NCBI RefSeq assembly: GCF_900215155.1
Contig: NZ_LT907980.1
Span: 620,001-684,000, forward strand
DNA from: Marinobacter sp. LV10R510-11A
GTDB lineage: Bacteria > Pseudomonadota > Gammaproteobacteria > Pseudomonadales > Oleiphilaceae
Length of the DNA: 64,000 nucleotides
Direction: 5' to 3'
In this document: positions 20,162-31,511 of the stretch, one piece after another
Numbering within the stretch: the stretch's first letter is position 1
Layout of the letters: each line of letters starts with the position of its first letter
Translations under genes and position numbers: made by a program
The notes under the pieces: model-generated
What the model saw: the letters and a program-made list of their open reading frames with translations, nothing else
Told to the model about the DNA's origin: nothing
Database searches by the model: none

Positions 20162-21094
20162 ATGGGTGATGGGGAAACCGATCGTAATATCTCCTCCGAA
20201 AAGAAAGCCAAGAAATCTGCGGACGATCAAGAGGCTCGTGCCAAGGCTCAGGATCGTGAATCCCGGGAACAGACACCCACGTCTAGCGAGAAATCACTGA
20301 CTCCGAAAGAGCGTGATACCGTATCCGAGCATGGCAATCTATCGCCGTTGACTCTCTATTCTATTGTCCTGCGCGAGGGCGAAGACGAGCTACAACGCCC
20401 GAAAATTTCACTCTGGTGGTCAGGTGTGGCAGCGGGAGTCGGGATTTCGACCTCGGTTCTCGTTGAAGGGATTATCCGCTCCAATCTAGGCGCAGATCAC
20501 CCCTACTTAACGTTGATTGAAAGCCTGGGCTACACGTTCGGGTTTGTTCTGGTGATCCTGTGTCGGCTTCAACTGTTCACTGAAAATACCATCACGGTGG
20601 TGCTGCCGGTTCTTGCCGAGCCTACGCGTAACCGGTTTTATTGCACCGCGCGCCTTTGGGGAATTGTGCTTACGGCCAATTTGTGTGGCACGTTTTTAAC
20701 CGCCACCATCGGCGTTCACGGAGGCATTTTTACCGCAGACACCCTCTCGGCGATTCTGGAGATCTCGCACCACTTGGCAACGTTGACTCCCACTGAGACA
20801 TTTTTACGGGGGATTCCAGCAGGATTTTTCATAGCGGCAATGGTGTGGATGCTGCCTTCGGCGAAGGGATCCCAAGTGTTGGTTATCATCATGTTTACAT
20901 GGCTGATCGCGGCGGGTGGCTTTACCCACGTGATTGCCGGGTCAAATGAAATTTTTACTCTGGTGCTCAATGGCGACATGAATATCTTCACCGCCTTGAT
21001 CTACCATATTTCTCCGGTACTCCTTGGCAATATTCTCGGCGGGACAGGTTTATTCGCGATGCTGGCCTATGGTCAAGTTCATGAAGAAATGTGA
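20162..21094 (+). CDS. formate/nitrite transporter (FNT) family channel, YfdC-like
   Basis: Inner-membrane channel of the FNT family, which moves small monovalent anions such as formate, nitrite or hydrosulfide. The 310 residues have a long, strongly charged, lysine/glutamate-rich cytoplasmic N-terminus (about 1-75) and then six hydrophobic helices (about 80-305). Length and the charged head resemble E. coli YfdC, whose substrate is not established. AAGG lies upstream of the ATG but further away than usual; a TATAAT at 20082-20087 could be its -10 box. No formate or nitrite enzyme gene is adjacent; ndvB follows 74 nt later. Confidence 0.82.
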   Translation: MGDGETDRNISSEKKAKKSADDQEARAKAQDRESREQTPTSSEKSLTPKERDTVSEHGNLSPLTLYSIVLREGEDELQRPKISLWWSGVAAGVGISTSVLVEGIIRSNLGADHPYLTLIESLGYTFGFVLVILCRLQLFTENTITVVLPVLAEPTRNRFYCTARLWGIVLTANLCGTFLTATIGVHGGIFTADTLSAILEISHHLATLTPTETFLRGIPAGFFIAAMVWMLPSAKGSQVLVIIMFTWLIAAGGFTHVIAGSNEIFTLVLNGDMNIFTALIYHISPVLLGNILGGTGLFAMLAYGQVHEEM

Positions 21095-21157
21095 TGCGGC
21101 ATACGTGGAGGGCGCTAATTGAGTATGAATATACGATAGTTTAGGCGGGTCGCCACT

Positions 21158-21171
21158 AGGAGAATCTCATA
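21158..21171 (+). promoter_or_regulatory. Shine-Dalgarno of ndvB, facing an ATA instead of ATG
   Basis: AGGAG at 21158-21162 is followed by six bases and then ATA (21169-21171), which opens the frame that carries the family's N-terminal sequence. No ATG, GTG or TTG is in frame between the upstream stop (TAG 21157-21159) and TTG 21238. Either ATA is used as a start, or the start codon has been lost. Confidence 0.5.
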
Positions 21172-24100
21172 GGCAAGATAGATTTTGGGTTTACCGCACG
21201 CACGCAGAACCTTCCGTTCGATGACCGGGATACGGAGTTGTTACGTGCGGAACTATTTAGTATCGAACAACTGAAGCGCCACGCGGTTACGCTGGTTGCC
21301 CAGCACGGAATCGATGCGCATCCGGGGCCGGACAGGCTGCTGCCACGACTAGCAGACAATGCGCGTGTGCTGCTGGCGGCTTACGACGTAGTAACCGCTG
21401 CCGTCATGCCTGGCCAAAGGATCGTTCCGTCGGAAGCTTGGTTGCTCGATAATTTTTATCTCATCGAACAGCAGATCAATCTGGCGCGACGACATCTCCC
21501 CCGTGGCTACAGTCGACAGCTACCGCGGCTGGCGGGGGGGGCTGTCTGCCGGTTTTCCGCGCATCTACGATCTGGGCCTAGAACTGATTTCGCACATGGA
21601 CGGTCGCGTCGATATCGACAACACCACCCAATTCGTCGCTGCCTACCAGACCGCTGAACCGCTCCAACTTGGCGAGCTGTGGGCGTTTCCGATTATGCTG
21701 CGGCTCGCGTTACTGGAAAACCTTCGTCGAGTGGCGGTGCGAATAGCAAGCCGGCGAGAAGATCTCGATGCGGCCATCACTTGGGCGGATCGCATGCTTA
21801 CAACGGCCGAAAAGGAGCCCGGCCGCCTTGTTCATTTGTTAGCCGAGTTTGCCCAAGCTGACGTACCGTTGACGGCCCCCTTTGTAGAGGAATTCTACGC
21901 CAGACTGCAACTGCAGGGGCCAGCGCTTGCTTTTGTGCAGGCGTGGGTTGAACAAAAGCTGCATGAGCAGGGCGTGACCGCAAGCCAATTGTCTCAGGCC
22001 GCCAGCCGAACAGCTGCTGCTAATCAGGTGTCCATTGCCAACAGCATTGGCAGTCTGCGTTTCATCGGCGCAACGGATTGGAAGCATTTCGTTGAGACGC
22101 TCAGTGTCGTCGAAAAAATATTGAAAAAAGATCCGGCAGGGACACACGCAGGTCAGGATTTTGCTACCCGGGATCGTTATCGGCATGTTGTTGAGGATAT
22201 CGCTAGAGATAGCCCCCATCGCGAGTGGGAGGTAACACGCGAAGCCATTGATCTCGCTCAGGGAGCGGCAAAGCGACTTGGCCCCCATGATCGAAGTGCA
22301 CATGTGGGCTGCTACCTCATTGATCAAGGTCGCCCAAGCTTAGAGCAGGCCGTTGGCTGTTGTTTGTCGTGGAAGACGCGAGCCAGCCGGATGGGCGGGC
22401 CTCATCGCCTGTTTTTGTATCTTACCCCGATTCTGTTACTTACCTCTCTAACTGCAACACTGGTGCAGTTTCCGTTTGGTGGATTTGTACCGGGAGACTG
22501 GCGCTATTGGTTATTCGCTATAACCGGTTTTATTGGCGCCTCAGGGCTGGCGGTTTCTTTGGTAAACCGCGTTGTAACCACGTTCCTGCCGCCGGGCGGG
22601 TTACCGCGCCTGGATTTTTCGAAGGGTATACCAGATAGCGAACGCACTATGGTGGTCGTTCCTACATTGCTCTGCCGGACGCAGGACGTGGATGATCTGC
22701 TTGAAGCACTGGAAATTCGCTATCTCGGCAACCGTGATCGCAATCTGTTTTTTGCCCTTTTGACGGATTGCCATGATGCATCGCAATGTTCTCTGCCCGA
22801 GGATGAGCCGCTGCTTGAATACGCGCGTGTAGCGATTGATGTGCTCAACGCGACCTACAGCGACGATCGCCCTTGCATCTTCTATTTGTTTCATCGGCCT
22901 CGGGTTTGGAACCCAGTCGAGCGGGTATGGATGGGGTATGAGCGTAAGCGCGGCAAACTGGAGCAGTTTAATGCTCTGCTGAGGGGCGAGGGGCAAACGG
23001 CATTTTCGGAAAGAATCGGTGATCCATCTATCCTCGAGTCGATCAAGTATGTCATTACGCTGGATACTGACACCCAACTGCCACGGGATTCAGCACGCGC
23101 ACTGGTCGGTAATATGGCTCATCCGCTCAATCGGCCGGTCTACGATGCAAGCAAGGGGCGCGTCGTCGCGGGTTACGCGATCTTGCAGCCGCGTGCTTCG
23201 ATTAGTCTCACCAGTGCAGGTCAATCAAGGTTCACAAAATTGTTCGCGGGCGAAGCGGGCATAGATCCGTATACCCGTGAAATATCGGATGTTTATCAGG
23301 ACATCTTCGGAGAGGGATCGTTCATCGGCAAGGGTATCTACGATGTAGATGCGTTTCGCCAGGCCGTTGATGGTCGGTTTCCGAACAACCTCATTCTAAG
23401 TCATGACCTGCTGGAGGGTGGCTATGCGCGTTCGGCACTGGTGACAGATGTTGACCTCATTGAAGAGCATCCGGCCAGTTACACCCAGGAAACCAGCCGG
23501 AGGCACCGGTGGATACGCGGCGACTGGCAGCTTGCCGGTTGGTTGCGGTCGAGCGTACCCGGGCCGGGAAAAACACGGCAGCCAAACCCGCTTTCCGCCT
23601 TGTCTAGATGGAAAATCGCCGACAATCTACGCCGCAGCCTCGTGTCCCCGGCGCTGCTTTTTTTGCTGGTGGCTGGCTGGCTTCTAGGGCCGGGGCCTGC
23701 GTGGTTTTGGCTATTGCTGGTCGCCAGCATTGTGTTTGTGCCAGCGCTATTCGGAATTCTGATTGAATTCATCCGTAAGCCTGAAGAACGAAACTGGCGG
23801 CTGCATCTGATTCTGGCCAGTCAATCTGTGCTTCGCCCGCTCTTTGTGACCATGCTCGCGTGGGTTTTTCTGCCCTACGAAGCGTTGGTTTCTCTTGATG
23901 CGATTCTGCGCTCAGGTATACGCATGCTGTTTACTCAGCGCGGCTTGCTGCTTTGGCAGCTTAGATCTTACGGCGTTCGCAACGCTCGAAAAACACCGGT
24001 CGATTTTTTCAGGGAGATGTGGGGCGCGCCGACTGTGTCGGTGCTCTTGGCGATTGCATTGTGGCAGACCCGTTCGGCTGAGTGGATATACTGGACGCCC

Positions 24101-27100
24101 ACCCTTTTGGTGTGGCTGTTGTCGCCCATCATCGGTTGGTGGATCAGTACACCCTTACAGACACCGGATTCGAAGTTGACGGCCGACCAGCGGGCCTTCC
24201 TGCGCATGTCGGCTCGCCGCACATGGCGCTTTTTCACGGACTTTGTATCTCCGTTGGATAACTGGCTGCCTCCCGATAACTTTCAAGAATACCCGGTGCC
24301 AGTCATCGCATCCCGTACTTCGCCCACCAACATAGGTATGGCGCTGCTTGCTGATCTGGCAGCGTACGATTTTGGATACATTCACGCCGGTGAAGCCCTG
24401 AGCCGGATCGAGAACACGCTGCTGACGATGGAAAAGCTGGAGCGCTTCCGTGGCCACTTCTATAACTGGTATGACACCCGCACCCTACAACCGCTGCGCC
24501 CAAATTATGTTTCTTCAGTGGACAGCGGCAACCTCGCCGGTAGCCTGCTGACATTACAGGCGGGGCTGGCCGAGCTAAAAGATGCGCCAATACTGTCGGA
24601 AAATGCGTTTCAAGGGTTGCAGGACACCCTGCATGTGTTTACAAAATATGTATCTGCGACACTCGCCCAAGAGCTTTCGGACAAAATTAGCCTTCTTGAC
24701 GACACCCTCCGCGTGCTGATTATTTATGGGCCACCACAAACGTTGATCGCCACTGACAGCGCCCTAAGTGAGCTTCATCGTATTGGGGGCCTGGTTGCTT
24801 GGTTGCCCATAGATACCAATACCCGTTCCGAACTCTATTACTGGGCACGAGCTTTCGATCAACAATCCCTAGCGTTGCGAGACGATCTTCGCGAGTTAGC
24901 GCCGGAACCCGGGTATTTCGATACCATGCCGACACTGTTAACTCTGGCCGGGGCTGGCGGCCCAGGCTACAAGAGCGCGATTGAGCGGCTCAGGCGTATC
25001 GATAGTCTTGTAGGTCGATGCCGGGAACTGGCTGTGATGGATTTCGAATTCCTATACGATACCGCGCGCAGCTTGTTGACGATTGGCTACGATGTGGGTG
25101 AGCGGCGTCGGGATCCTTCGTGCTACGACCTGCTGGCATCCGAGGCGCGTCAGGCCAGTTTCCTTCTTATCGCGCAAGGACAGGTGCCACAGAAGCACTG
25201 GTTCGCACTTGGTCGATTGTTGACCAGTCATGGCGGCGACGTGAGCCTGATTTCTTGGAGCGGCTCGATGTTTGAGTACCTCATGCCGCAGTTGATCATG
25301 CCGAGCTATGAGAACACCTTGTTGGATCAGACCTGTAAGTCTGTGGTCTCGCGCCAGATCGAATATGGCCGACAGCGTGCGGTGCCTTGGGGTATATCCG
25401 AGTCCTGTTATAACGCCTCGGACATGCACCAAGTGTATCAGTACCGAGCGTTCGGCGTGCCCGGGTTAGGCCTCAAACGCGGGCTGGGGGACGATCTGGT
25501 TATTGCGCCTTACGCCAGCGCCTTGGCACTGATGGTGATGCCGCTGGAAGCCTGTCGAAACCTGCAGGTATTGGCGGAAAACGGTTTTCTGGGCAACTAC
25601 GGGTTCTACGAAGCGATTGATTACACCCCTTCACGGGTGCCGCAGGGCAAGCAGCATGCCGTCGTGCGCACTTTCATGGCACACCATCAGGGTATGAGCT
25701 TGCTCGCTTTCGAACATCTATTGCTCGATCAGCCTATGCAGCGCCGTTTCATGTCCGACCCCTTAGTTCGGGCGACACAGTTGTTGCTACATGAGCGGGT
25801 GCCGAAGCAAGGCGCCACCTTGTATCCACATTCGTCGGAAGTCAGTGCGGCTGCTCGTCCTCCCTCAGCCGAAGCCGACGCGATAATGCGTGTTTTTACC
25901 GACCTAAACACACCGCTGCCTGAAGTACATTTGCTATCCAATGGCAGGTATCATGTCATGGCGACCCATACTGGTGGTGGGTACAGCCGCTGGCAGGATC
26001 TGGCGGTCACCCGTTGGCGTGAGGATGCCACGGCCGACAACTGGGGCGCTTTCATCTATTTGCGCGATCGCGACACAGGACGTTATTGGTCAACGGCGTA
26101 TCAGCCAACACTGCGCAAGCCAGAGCATTATGAGGCGATATTTGTTAAGGCGCGCGCTGAATACCGCCGCCGAGATGAAGCTATTGATTCGCATACCGAA
26201 ATCAGCGTATCGCCGGAAGATGATGTTGAGATCCGCCGGGTGACACTCACTAATCAGTCTTCCAAGATTCGCCACATCGAGGTAACAAGTTACGCAGAGG
26301 TGGTGCTGGCACCTTTGAATGCTGACTTGGCCCATCGAGCTTTCAGCAATTTGTTCGTTCAGACTGAAATTCTGCCTAAACAGCAAGCAATTCTCTGTAC
26401 ACGGAGGCCACGAACACCGGGTGAGCAGGTACCCTGGATGTTTCATTTGCTGGCGGCACCTGACGCGAATATTGATCAACCGTCGTACGAGACCGACCGC
26501 AGCCGGTTCATTGGGCGGGGTCGTACGGCTGCCAATCCAACAGTACTGGATCACATTGATAAATTGCCTCGCAGCTCAAAAGGCCTGATTAATGAGGGTG
26601 CGCACCGCTTGTCGAACTCGGCGGGGCCTGTGCTCGATCCGATAGTGGCAATCCGCAGTACACTCACTCTAGAGCCTGACGAGTCGGCCTCTGTGCAGCT
26701 CATCTCCGGTGTCGCGGACACGCGAGAAGCGGCCCTGGCGCTGCTTGAGAAATACTGCGACAGGCATTTCATTGACCGCGCCTTTGAAATGGCCTGGTGC
26801 CAAAGTCAGGAGGTGCTGCGCCTTATCAACACGACGGAAGCCGATGCGCAGGTTTATGCTCGTTTGGCCAGTTCCGTAATATACGCTCATGCCCTGCGCC
26901 GCGCCGCGCCTAGCATGATTGCTCGCAATCAGTCGGGGCAGTCCGGGCTGTGGCGTTTCGCCATTTCCGGCGACTTGCCGATCGTTCTTCTGCGAATTGG
27001 CAACCTGAACCGCATTGATTTGGTGAAACAGATGCTGCAAGCCCATGCCTATTGGCGGATGAAGGGCTTGAGTGTGGATTTGGTGATTCTGAACGAAGAT

Positions 27101-29860
27101 TTTTCGGGCTATCGGGCGGATCTGCAGGATCGGATCATTGGTTTGATCAATACCGGGCCGGAAGCGGAAATCATCGACAAACCGGGCGGTGTGTTTGTGC
27201 GGCGCGCCGATGAGCTTTCCGAAGAGGATAGAGTGCTGTTCATGACGGTTGCTCGCGTCGTAATAACCGATACCGCCGAAACTTTGGCTGAACAAGTTGG
27301 GCGCCGTGCGTTGGTGGAGCGTGTTCCGGATCGTCCGCTACCTTTTGCGCAAACCGTTGTTGAGCCAGAAACCGAACGCGCTCAAGCCCTGCCGGCTCAC
27401 GAGCGCATTTTTTGTAATGGTTTGGGTGGGTTCACGCCGGACGGGCGCGAATACGTTATTACCCTTGAGCCGGGGCAGACCACACCGGCGCCATGGGTTA
27501 ACGTTATTGCCAGCCCTTACATAGGTACGGTCGTCAGTGAGAGTGGGGGTGTCTATACGTGGGTTGAGAACGCCCACGAATTCCGCCTTACCACCTGGCA
27601 CAATGATCCGTTGAGCGACAGCAGCGGCGAGGCGCTGTATATCCGTGATGAGGACACGGGTGCTTTCTGGTCGCCGACGCCAATGCCCGCTCCAACTCAC
27701 AGCCAGAGTGCTTCAGGCTACGTGTGCCGGCATGGGTTTGGTTATAGCGTATTTGAGCACGACGAAGCCGGTATCTACTCGGAGTTGGCGACTTACGTCG
27801 CCATGGATGCACCGGTGAAGCTTGTGGTCGTCAAACTACGCAACCATTCCAGTCGACCAAGGCGCATATCGCTTACTGGCTATTGGGAACTGGTGCTTGG
27901 TGAATGGCGTCACGCCAATTTGATGCACATAGTAACCGAGAAGGATCCACACAGCGGTGCGCTTTTTGCACGCAACGCCTATGGCCGTGAATGTGCCAAT
28001 CGAGTCGTCTTCGCCCACGTAAACCATGATGGTATAGGCGAGCGCGTGCAGACATTAACGGGTAACCGCAGTGAGTTTATCGGCCGCAACGGTTCGCTGA
28101 CGAGTCCCGCGGCGCTGCACCGTACGCATTTGTCAGGCAGGGTTGGTGCGGGGCTGGATCCCTGCGCCGCGTTGCAGACACAGATCGAATTGGCTGAAGA
28201 CCAAGAGCGCGAAATTGTGTTTGTATTCGGTGCAGCTAGCAACACCGATGAGGCGCAGCACTTCATTCAGCGCTTTAGCGGACCAGCGGGCGCCCGGGAG
28301 GCCCTGGAGTCGGTCTCGGAATACTGGAGCCATACTTTGGGTGCAGTGCAGGTGGAGACTCCGAACCCAGCGATGGATGTGTTCGTAAACGGCTGGTTAC
28401 TTTACCAGACCCTGTCATGCAGGCTTTGGGGCCGCAGTGGCTATTATCAATCTGGTGGCGCCTTCGGTTTCCGTGATCAGCTGCAAGACACCCTGGCACT
28501 GATTCATGCCACGCCTTTGCTTGCTCGTGAGCAGCTGCTTAGATGCGCAGGGCGCCAGTTTACTCAGGGCGACGTACAGCACTGGTGGCATCCTCCCAGA
28601 GGACAAGGCGTGCGCACCCATTTTTCTGATGATTATTTGTGGCTGCCCTATGCCACGTGTCGTTATGTATTGGCCACCGGCGACACTGACGTTCTCGAGG
28701 AGCAGGTGCACTTCCTGGAAGGGCGTGAGTTGTATCCGGATGAAGAGGCTTATTACGACCAGCCCCAGCGTTCTGCGGAGTCGGCAAGCTTATATGAGCA
28801 TTGCGTGCGAGCTATCAAGCACGGGCTGCGTTTTGGTGTGCATCAGTTACCACTAATGGGTTGTGGCGACTGGAACGACGGCATGAACCTTGTTGGTCGG
28901 CACGGTAAGGGTGAAAGTGTTTGGCTGGCCTGGTTTCTGTATGAGAATTTGCAGCAGTTTGCCCGTTTGGCACATGAACGGGGCGACACAGGCTTCGCCG
29001 AATTGTGCAGCGGGCAGGCCGAACGGCTCGTAGGAAATATTGAAGCCCATGCCTGGGACGGCGACTGGTATAAGCGCGCGTGGTTTGATGATGGCACGCC
29101 TTTGGGGTCATCCGAAAACGACGAATGTCAGATTGATTCGATTAGCCAGAGCTGGGCAGTTCTGTCGGGCGGAGGCGATCCCAAGCGTGCCCGTCAAGCG
29201 ATGGCATCAGTAGACCAGCGACTGGTGCGCCGAGATGCTCAGTTGATCCAGTTGCTCGATCCACCCTTCGATAAATCCGTCCTTGAGCCGGGTTATATCA
29301 AGGGCTACGTTCCGGGCGTTCGCGAAAACGGCGGCCAGTATACCCATGCTGCAATCTGGGCCACGATGGCATTTTCCGAGCTGGGCGACCGAGAGCGCGC
29401 TTGGGAACTTTTCGATATGCTCAACCCTGTCAATCACAGCAGTGAGCCGGATGCGATGGAGCTCTACAAGGTCGAACCCTACGTTATGTGTGCTGACGTT
29501 TATGGCGCACCGCCGCATACAGGCCGAGGCGGCTGGACCTGGTACACGGGAGCTGCGGGTTGGATGTATCGGCTGGCCGTGGAAAGCCTTCTAGGCCTGA
29601 AACTGGAAAAGGATCATCTGATTATTACGCCGTGTGTGCCGGAACATTGGGATGAATACACCATCCATTACCGCTATCGCGAAACGCTTTACCACATCAC
29701 CGTTAAATGCAACGGCGAACAATCGGAGCAGGCAGGTCAGGTGATGCTCGATGGTGCTCGGGTCACGACGATAAGTGAAGATCGGGCAGGGGGTTTGCAA
29801 CATATAGTGCCCTTGATGGACGACCAGCGGGAGCACCATGTTGTCGTGCACGTGCGCTAA
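21169..29860 (+). CDS. ndvB: cyclic beta-1,2-glucan synthase NdvB, frameshifted near the 5' end
   Basis: Giant inner-membrane enzyme that builds, elongates and cyclises beta-1,2-glucan from UDP-glucose for the periplasm (osmoadaptation, host contact). Read as one protein it is nearly 2,900 residues, normal for the family. The frame from 21169 carries the N-terminal signature (RAELFSIEQLKRH, WLLDNFYLIEQQINLARRHL) and fails in a run of eight G (21534-21541). The next frame continues with LSAGFPRIYDLGLELISH and is open to 29860. Removing one G restores the family sequence RLAGG-LSAGFPR. Domains in order: N-terminal region, membrane helices and GT84 core with LDTDTQLPRD (near 23060), a glycoamylase-like middle (25,400-25,730), and the GH94 phosphorylase-like part with GCGDWNDGMN (near 28,870). 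Truly broken, phase-variable or a sequencing slip: undecided. Confidence 0.85.
21534..21541 (+). repeat. ndvB: eight-G homopolymer at the ndvB frameshift
   Basis: Eight consecutive G follow GGC within the codons for RLAGG. Seven G would keep the conserved N-terminal frame and the 2.8-kb-residue downstream frame in register; eight put them out of register by one base. G runs of this length are prone to slippage in vivo and to miscounting in sequencing. Confidence 0.85.
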
Positions 29861-29939
29861 TGCCAGATTGCTTGGTAATAACTGTAAATAATGGTATTTT
29901 CGTGGCGCTTATATAGCCTCGCGCATAGGCTATCCGCAC

Positions 29940-30470
29940 GTGAAATCTGCTAGCAGAGCCGCCGCCATGCCCGAATCAGAGAAAAACGACGAATACTGGA
30001 TGGCGCGTGCGCTGGAGTTGGCGGCCAAGGGCGCTTTATTAGGTGAAGTTCCTGTAGGTGCGGTTATTGTTCGCAATGGTGAAGAGCTGGGCGCTGGGTA
30101 TAACACACCTATTACCGGGTGTGATCCTACTGCTCACGCTGAGATATGTGCATTGCGTGATGCGGCAGCGAGAGCTGAGAATTACCGGCTGACCGGAGCA
30201 ACCCTCTACGTTACGTTGGAACCCTGCACCATGTGTGTGGGTGCCATTGTTCATGGCCGCATTAGCCGGCTTGTTTACGGCGCCTGCGAACCCAAAGCGG
30301 GTGCGATAGAATCTGCACGCCGAACTCTGGATGAACCCAACCTGAACTGGCAAGTAGAGGCGGTGGGTGGCATTCTGGTGGATGATTGCAGCCGGATGAT
30401 CAGTGACTTTTTCAGCCGCCGGCGGGCCGAAATCCGGCAGCGGCGCAAACAGGATTCATGGAAGGAGTAA
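29940..30470 (+). CDS. tadA: tRNA(adenine34) deaminase TadA
   Basis: Zinc enzyme that deaminates A34 to inosine in tRNA-Arg(ACG), essential for decoding. The 176 residues contain the HAE motif (TAHAEICAL) and the PCTMC motif (EPCTMCVGAI) that hold zinc and the catalytic glutamate. The GTG at 29940 gives nine extra residues; ATG 29967 (MPESEK) is an equally good start, and neither has a strong Shine-Dalgarno. It ends 6 nt before galE, whose Shine-Dalgarno lies in the tadA tail. Confidence 0.93.
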   Translation: MKSASRAAAMPESEKNDEYWMARALELAAKGALLGEVPVGAVIVRNGEELGAGYNTPITGCDPTAHAEICALRDAAARAENYRLTGATLYVTLEPCTMCVGAIVHGRISRLVYGACEPKAGAIESARRTLDEPNLNWQVEAVGGILVDDCSRMISDFFSRRRAEIRQRRKQDSWKE

Positions 30471-30476
30471 GTCTGA

Positions 30477-31472
30477 ATGAAAGTATTGGTAACCGGCGGG
30501 GCCGGATACATTGGCAGCCATGTGGTGCGACAACTGGCAGAAGCCGGTCACGACATCGTTGTTTTTGATAATCTTTCGACGGGTTACCGCTGGGCCGTTA
30601 CCGCCGGTGAGTTGGTGGTGGGTGATCTGGCGAATGAGGCCGAGATCGATCAGGTCTTTTCAGAGCACGAGTTTGAAGCGGTTCTGCATTTTGCAGCCAA
30701 TATTGTGGTTCCGGAGTCCGTTACCAACCCGCTCAAGTATTACAGCAATAACACTCGCAATACCCTGAACCTGCTCAAAGCCGTCGATAAGCACAAAGCG
30801 CCGTATATGGTGTTTTCTTCAACCGCTGCAGTTTATGGCATGCCCGAGCAGACGGTTCTTACGGAAGATCTCCCGCTTGCCCCGATCAATCCTTACGGCG
30901 CATCCAAGATGATGAGCGAGCGGATGATTATCGATCTTGCAGCCGCTTCCAGTCTGAATTACGTGGTGTTGCGCTACTTTAACGTGGCAGGCGCCAATCC
31001 TGATGGGCTGCTCGGCCAGGCAACGCCGGAAGCGACTCATTTGATTAAGGTTGCCTGTGAGTGTGTAACCGGTCAGCGCGAAGGAATGAGCGTATTTGGC
31101 ACCGATTACGACACCCGTGATGGCACCTGTGTGCGTGATTATATTCACGTAGAAGATCTCGCCAGTGCCCATGTTATGGCTCTGGATTATATGGCCGGGG
31201 GCGGGGAGTCAAAAGTGATGAACTGCGGTTATGGCCGCGGGTTCACGGTGCAAGAAGTTATTGATGTGGTGCACAGACAATCTGGTGTCGATTTCCCCGT
31301 AGAGAAAGCGGGCCGTCGAGCTGGTGACCCAGACGCACTGATGGCAGACAATTCATTGATCAAAAAAACCCTGGGCTGGAAGCCTGCCTATGATGATCTG
31401 GAAACGATTGTTGGCACTGCTCTGGCCTGGGAAGCAATCTGGCAGAAGAAGAAAGCTGCGGCTAGCCAGTAA
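30477..31472 (+). CDS. galE: UDP-glucose 4-epimerase GalE
   Basis: Interconverts UDP-glucose and UDP-galactose. The 331 residues show the NAD motif GGAGYIGSH (about 7-15), the YxxxK pair in NPYGASKMM (about 138-145), and the substrate loop FNVAGANPDG. AAGGAG sits upstream of the ATG. With ugd directly after it and ndvB upstream, this patch gathers UDP-glucose users; co-regulation is inference. Confidence 0.92.
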   Translation: MKVLVTGGAGYIGSHVVRQLAEAGHDIVVFDNLSTGYRWAVTAGELVVGDLANEAEIDQVFSEHEFEAVLHFAANIVVPESVTNPLKYYSNNTRNTLNLLKAVDKHKAPYMVFSSTAAVYGMPEQTVLTEDLPLAPINPYGASKMMSERMIIDLAAASSLNYVVLRYFNVAGANPDGLLGQATPEATHLIKVACECVTGQREGMSVFGTDYDTRDGTCVRDYIHVEDLASAHVMALDYMAGGGESKVMNCGYGRGFTVQEVIDVVHRQSGVDFPVEKAGRRAGDPDALMADNSLIKKTLGWKPAYDDLETIVGTALAWEAIWQKKKAAASQ

Positions 31473-31511
31473 GAACCTGTTTTTAACATTTAAAATGTCG
31501 GGATTTAACGG

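Noticed and set aside
21503..21540. GTG at 21503 as the real start of ndvB
   Set aside because: Sequence before the G run in that frame is not family-like, whereas the other frame carries the conserved N-terminus; a frameshift explains both.
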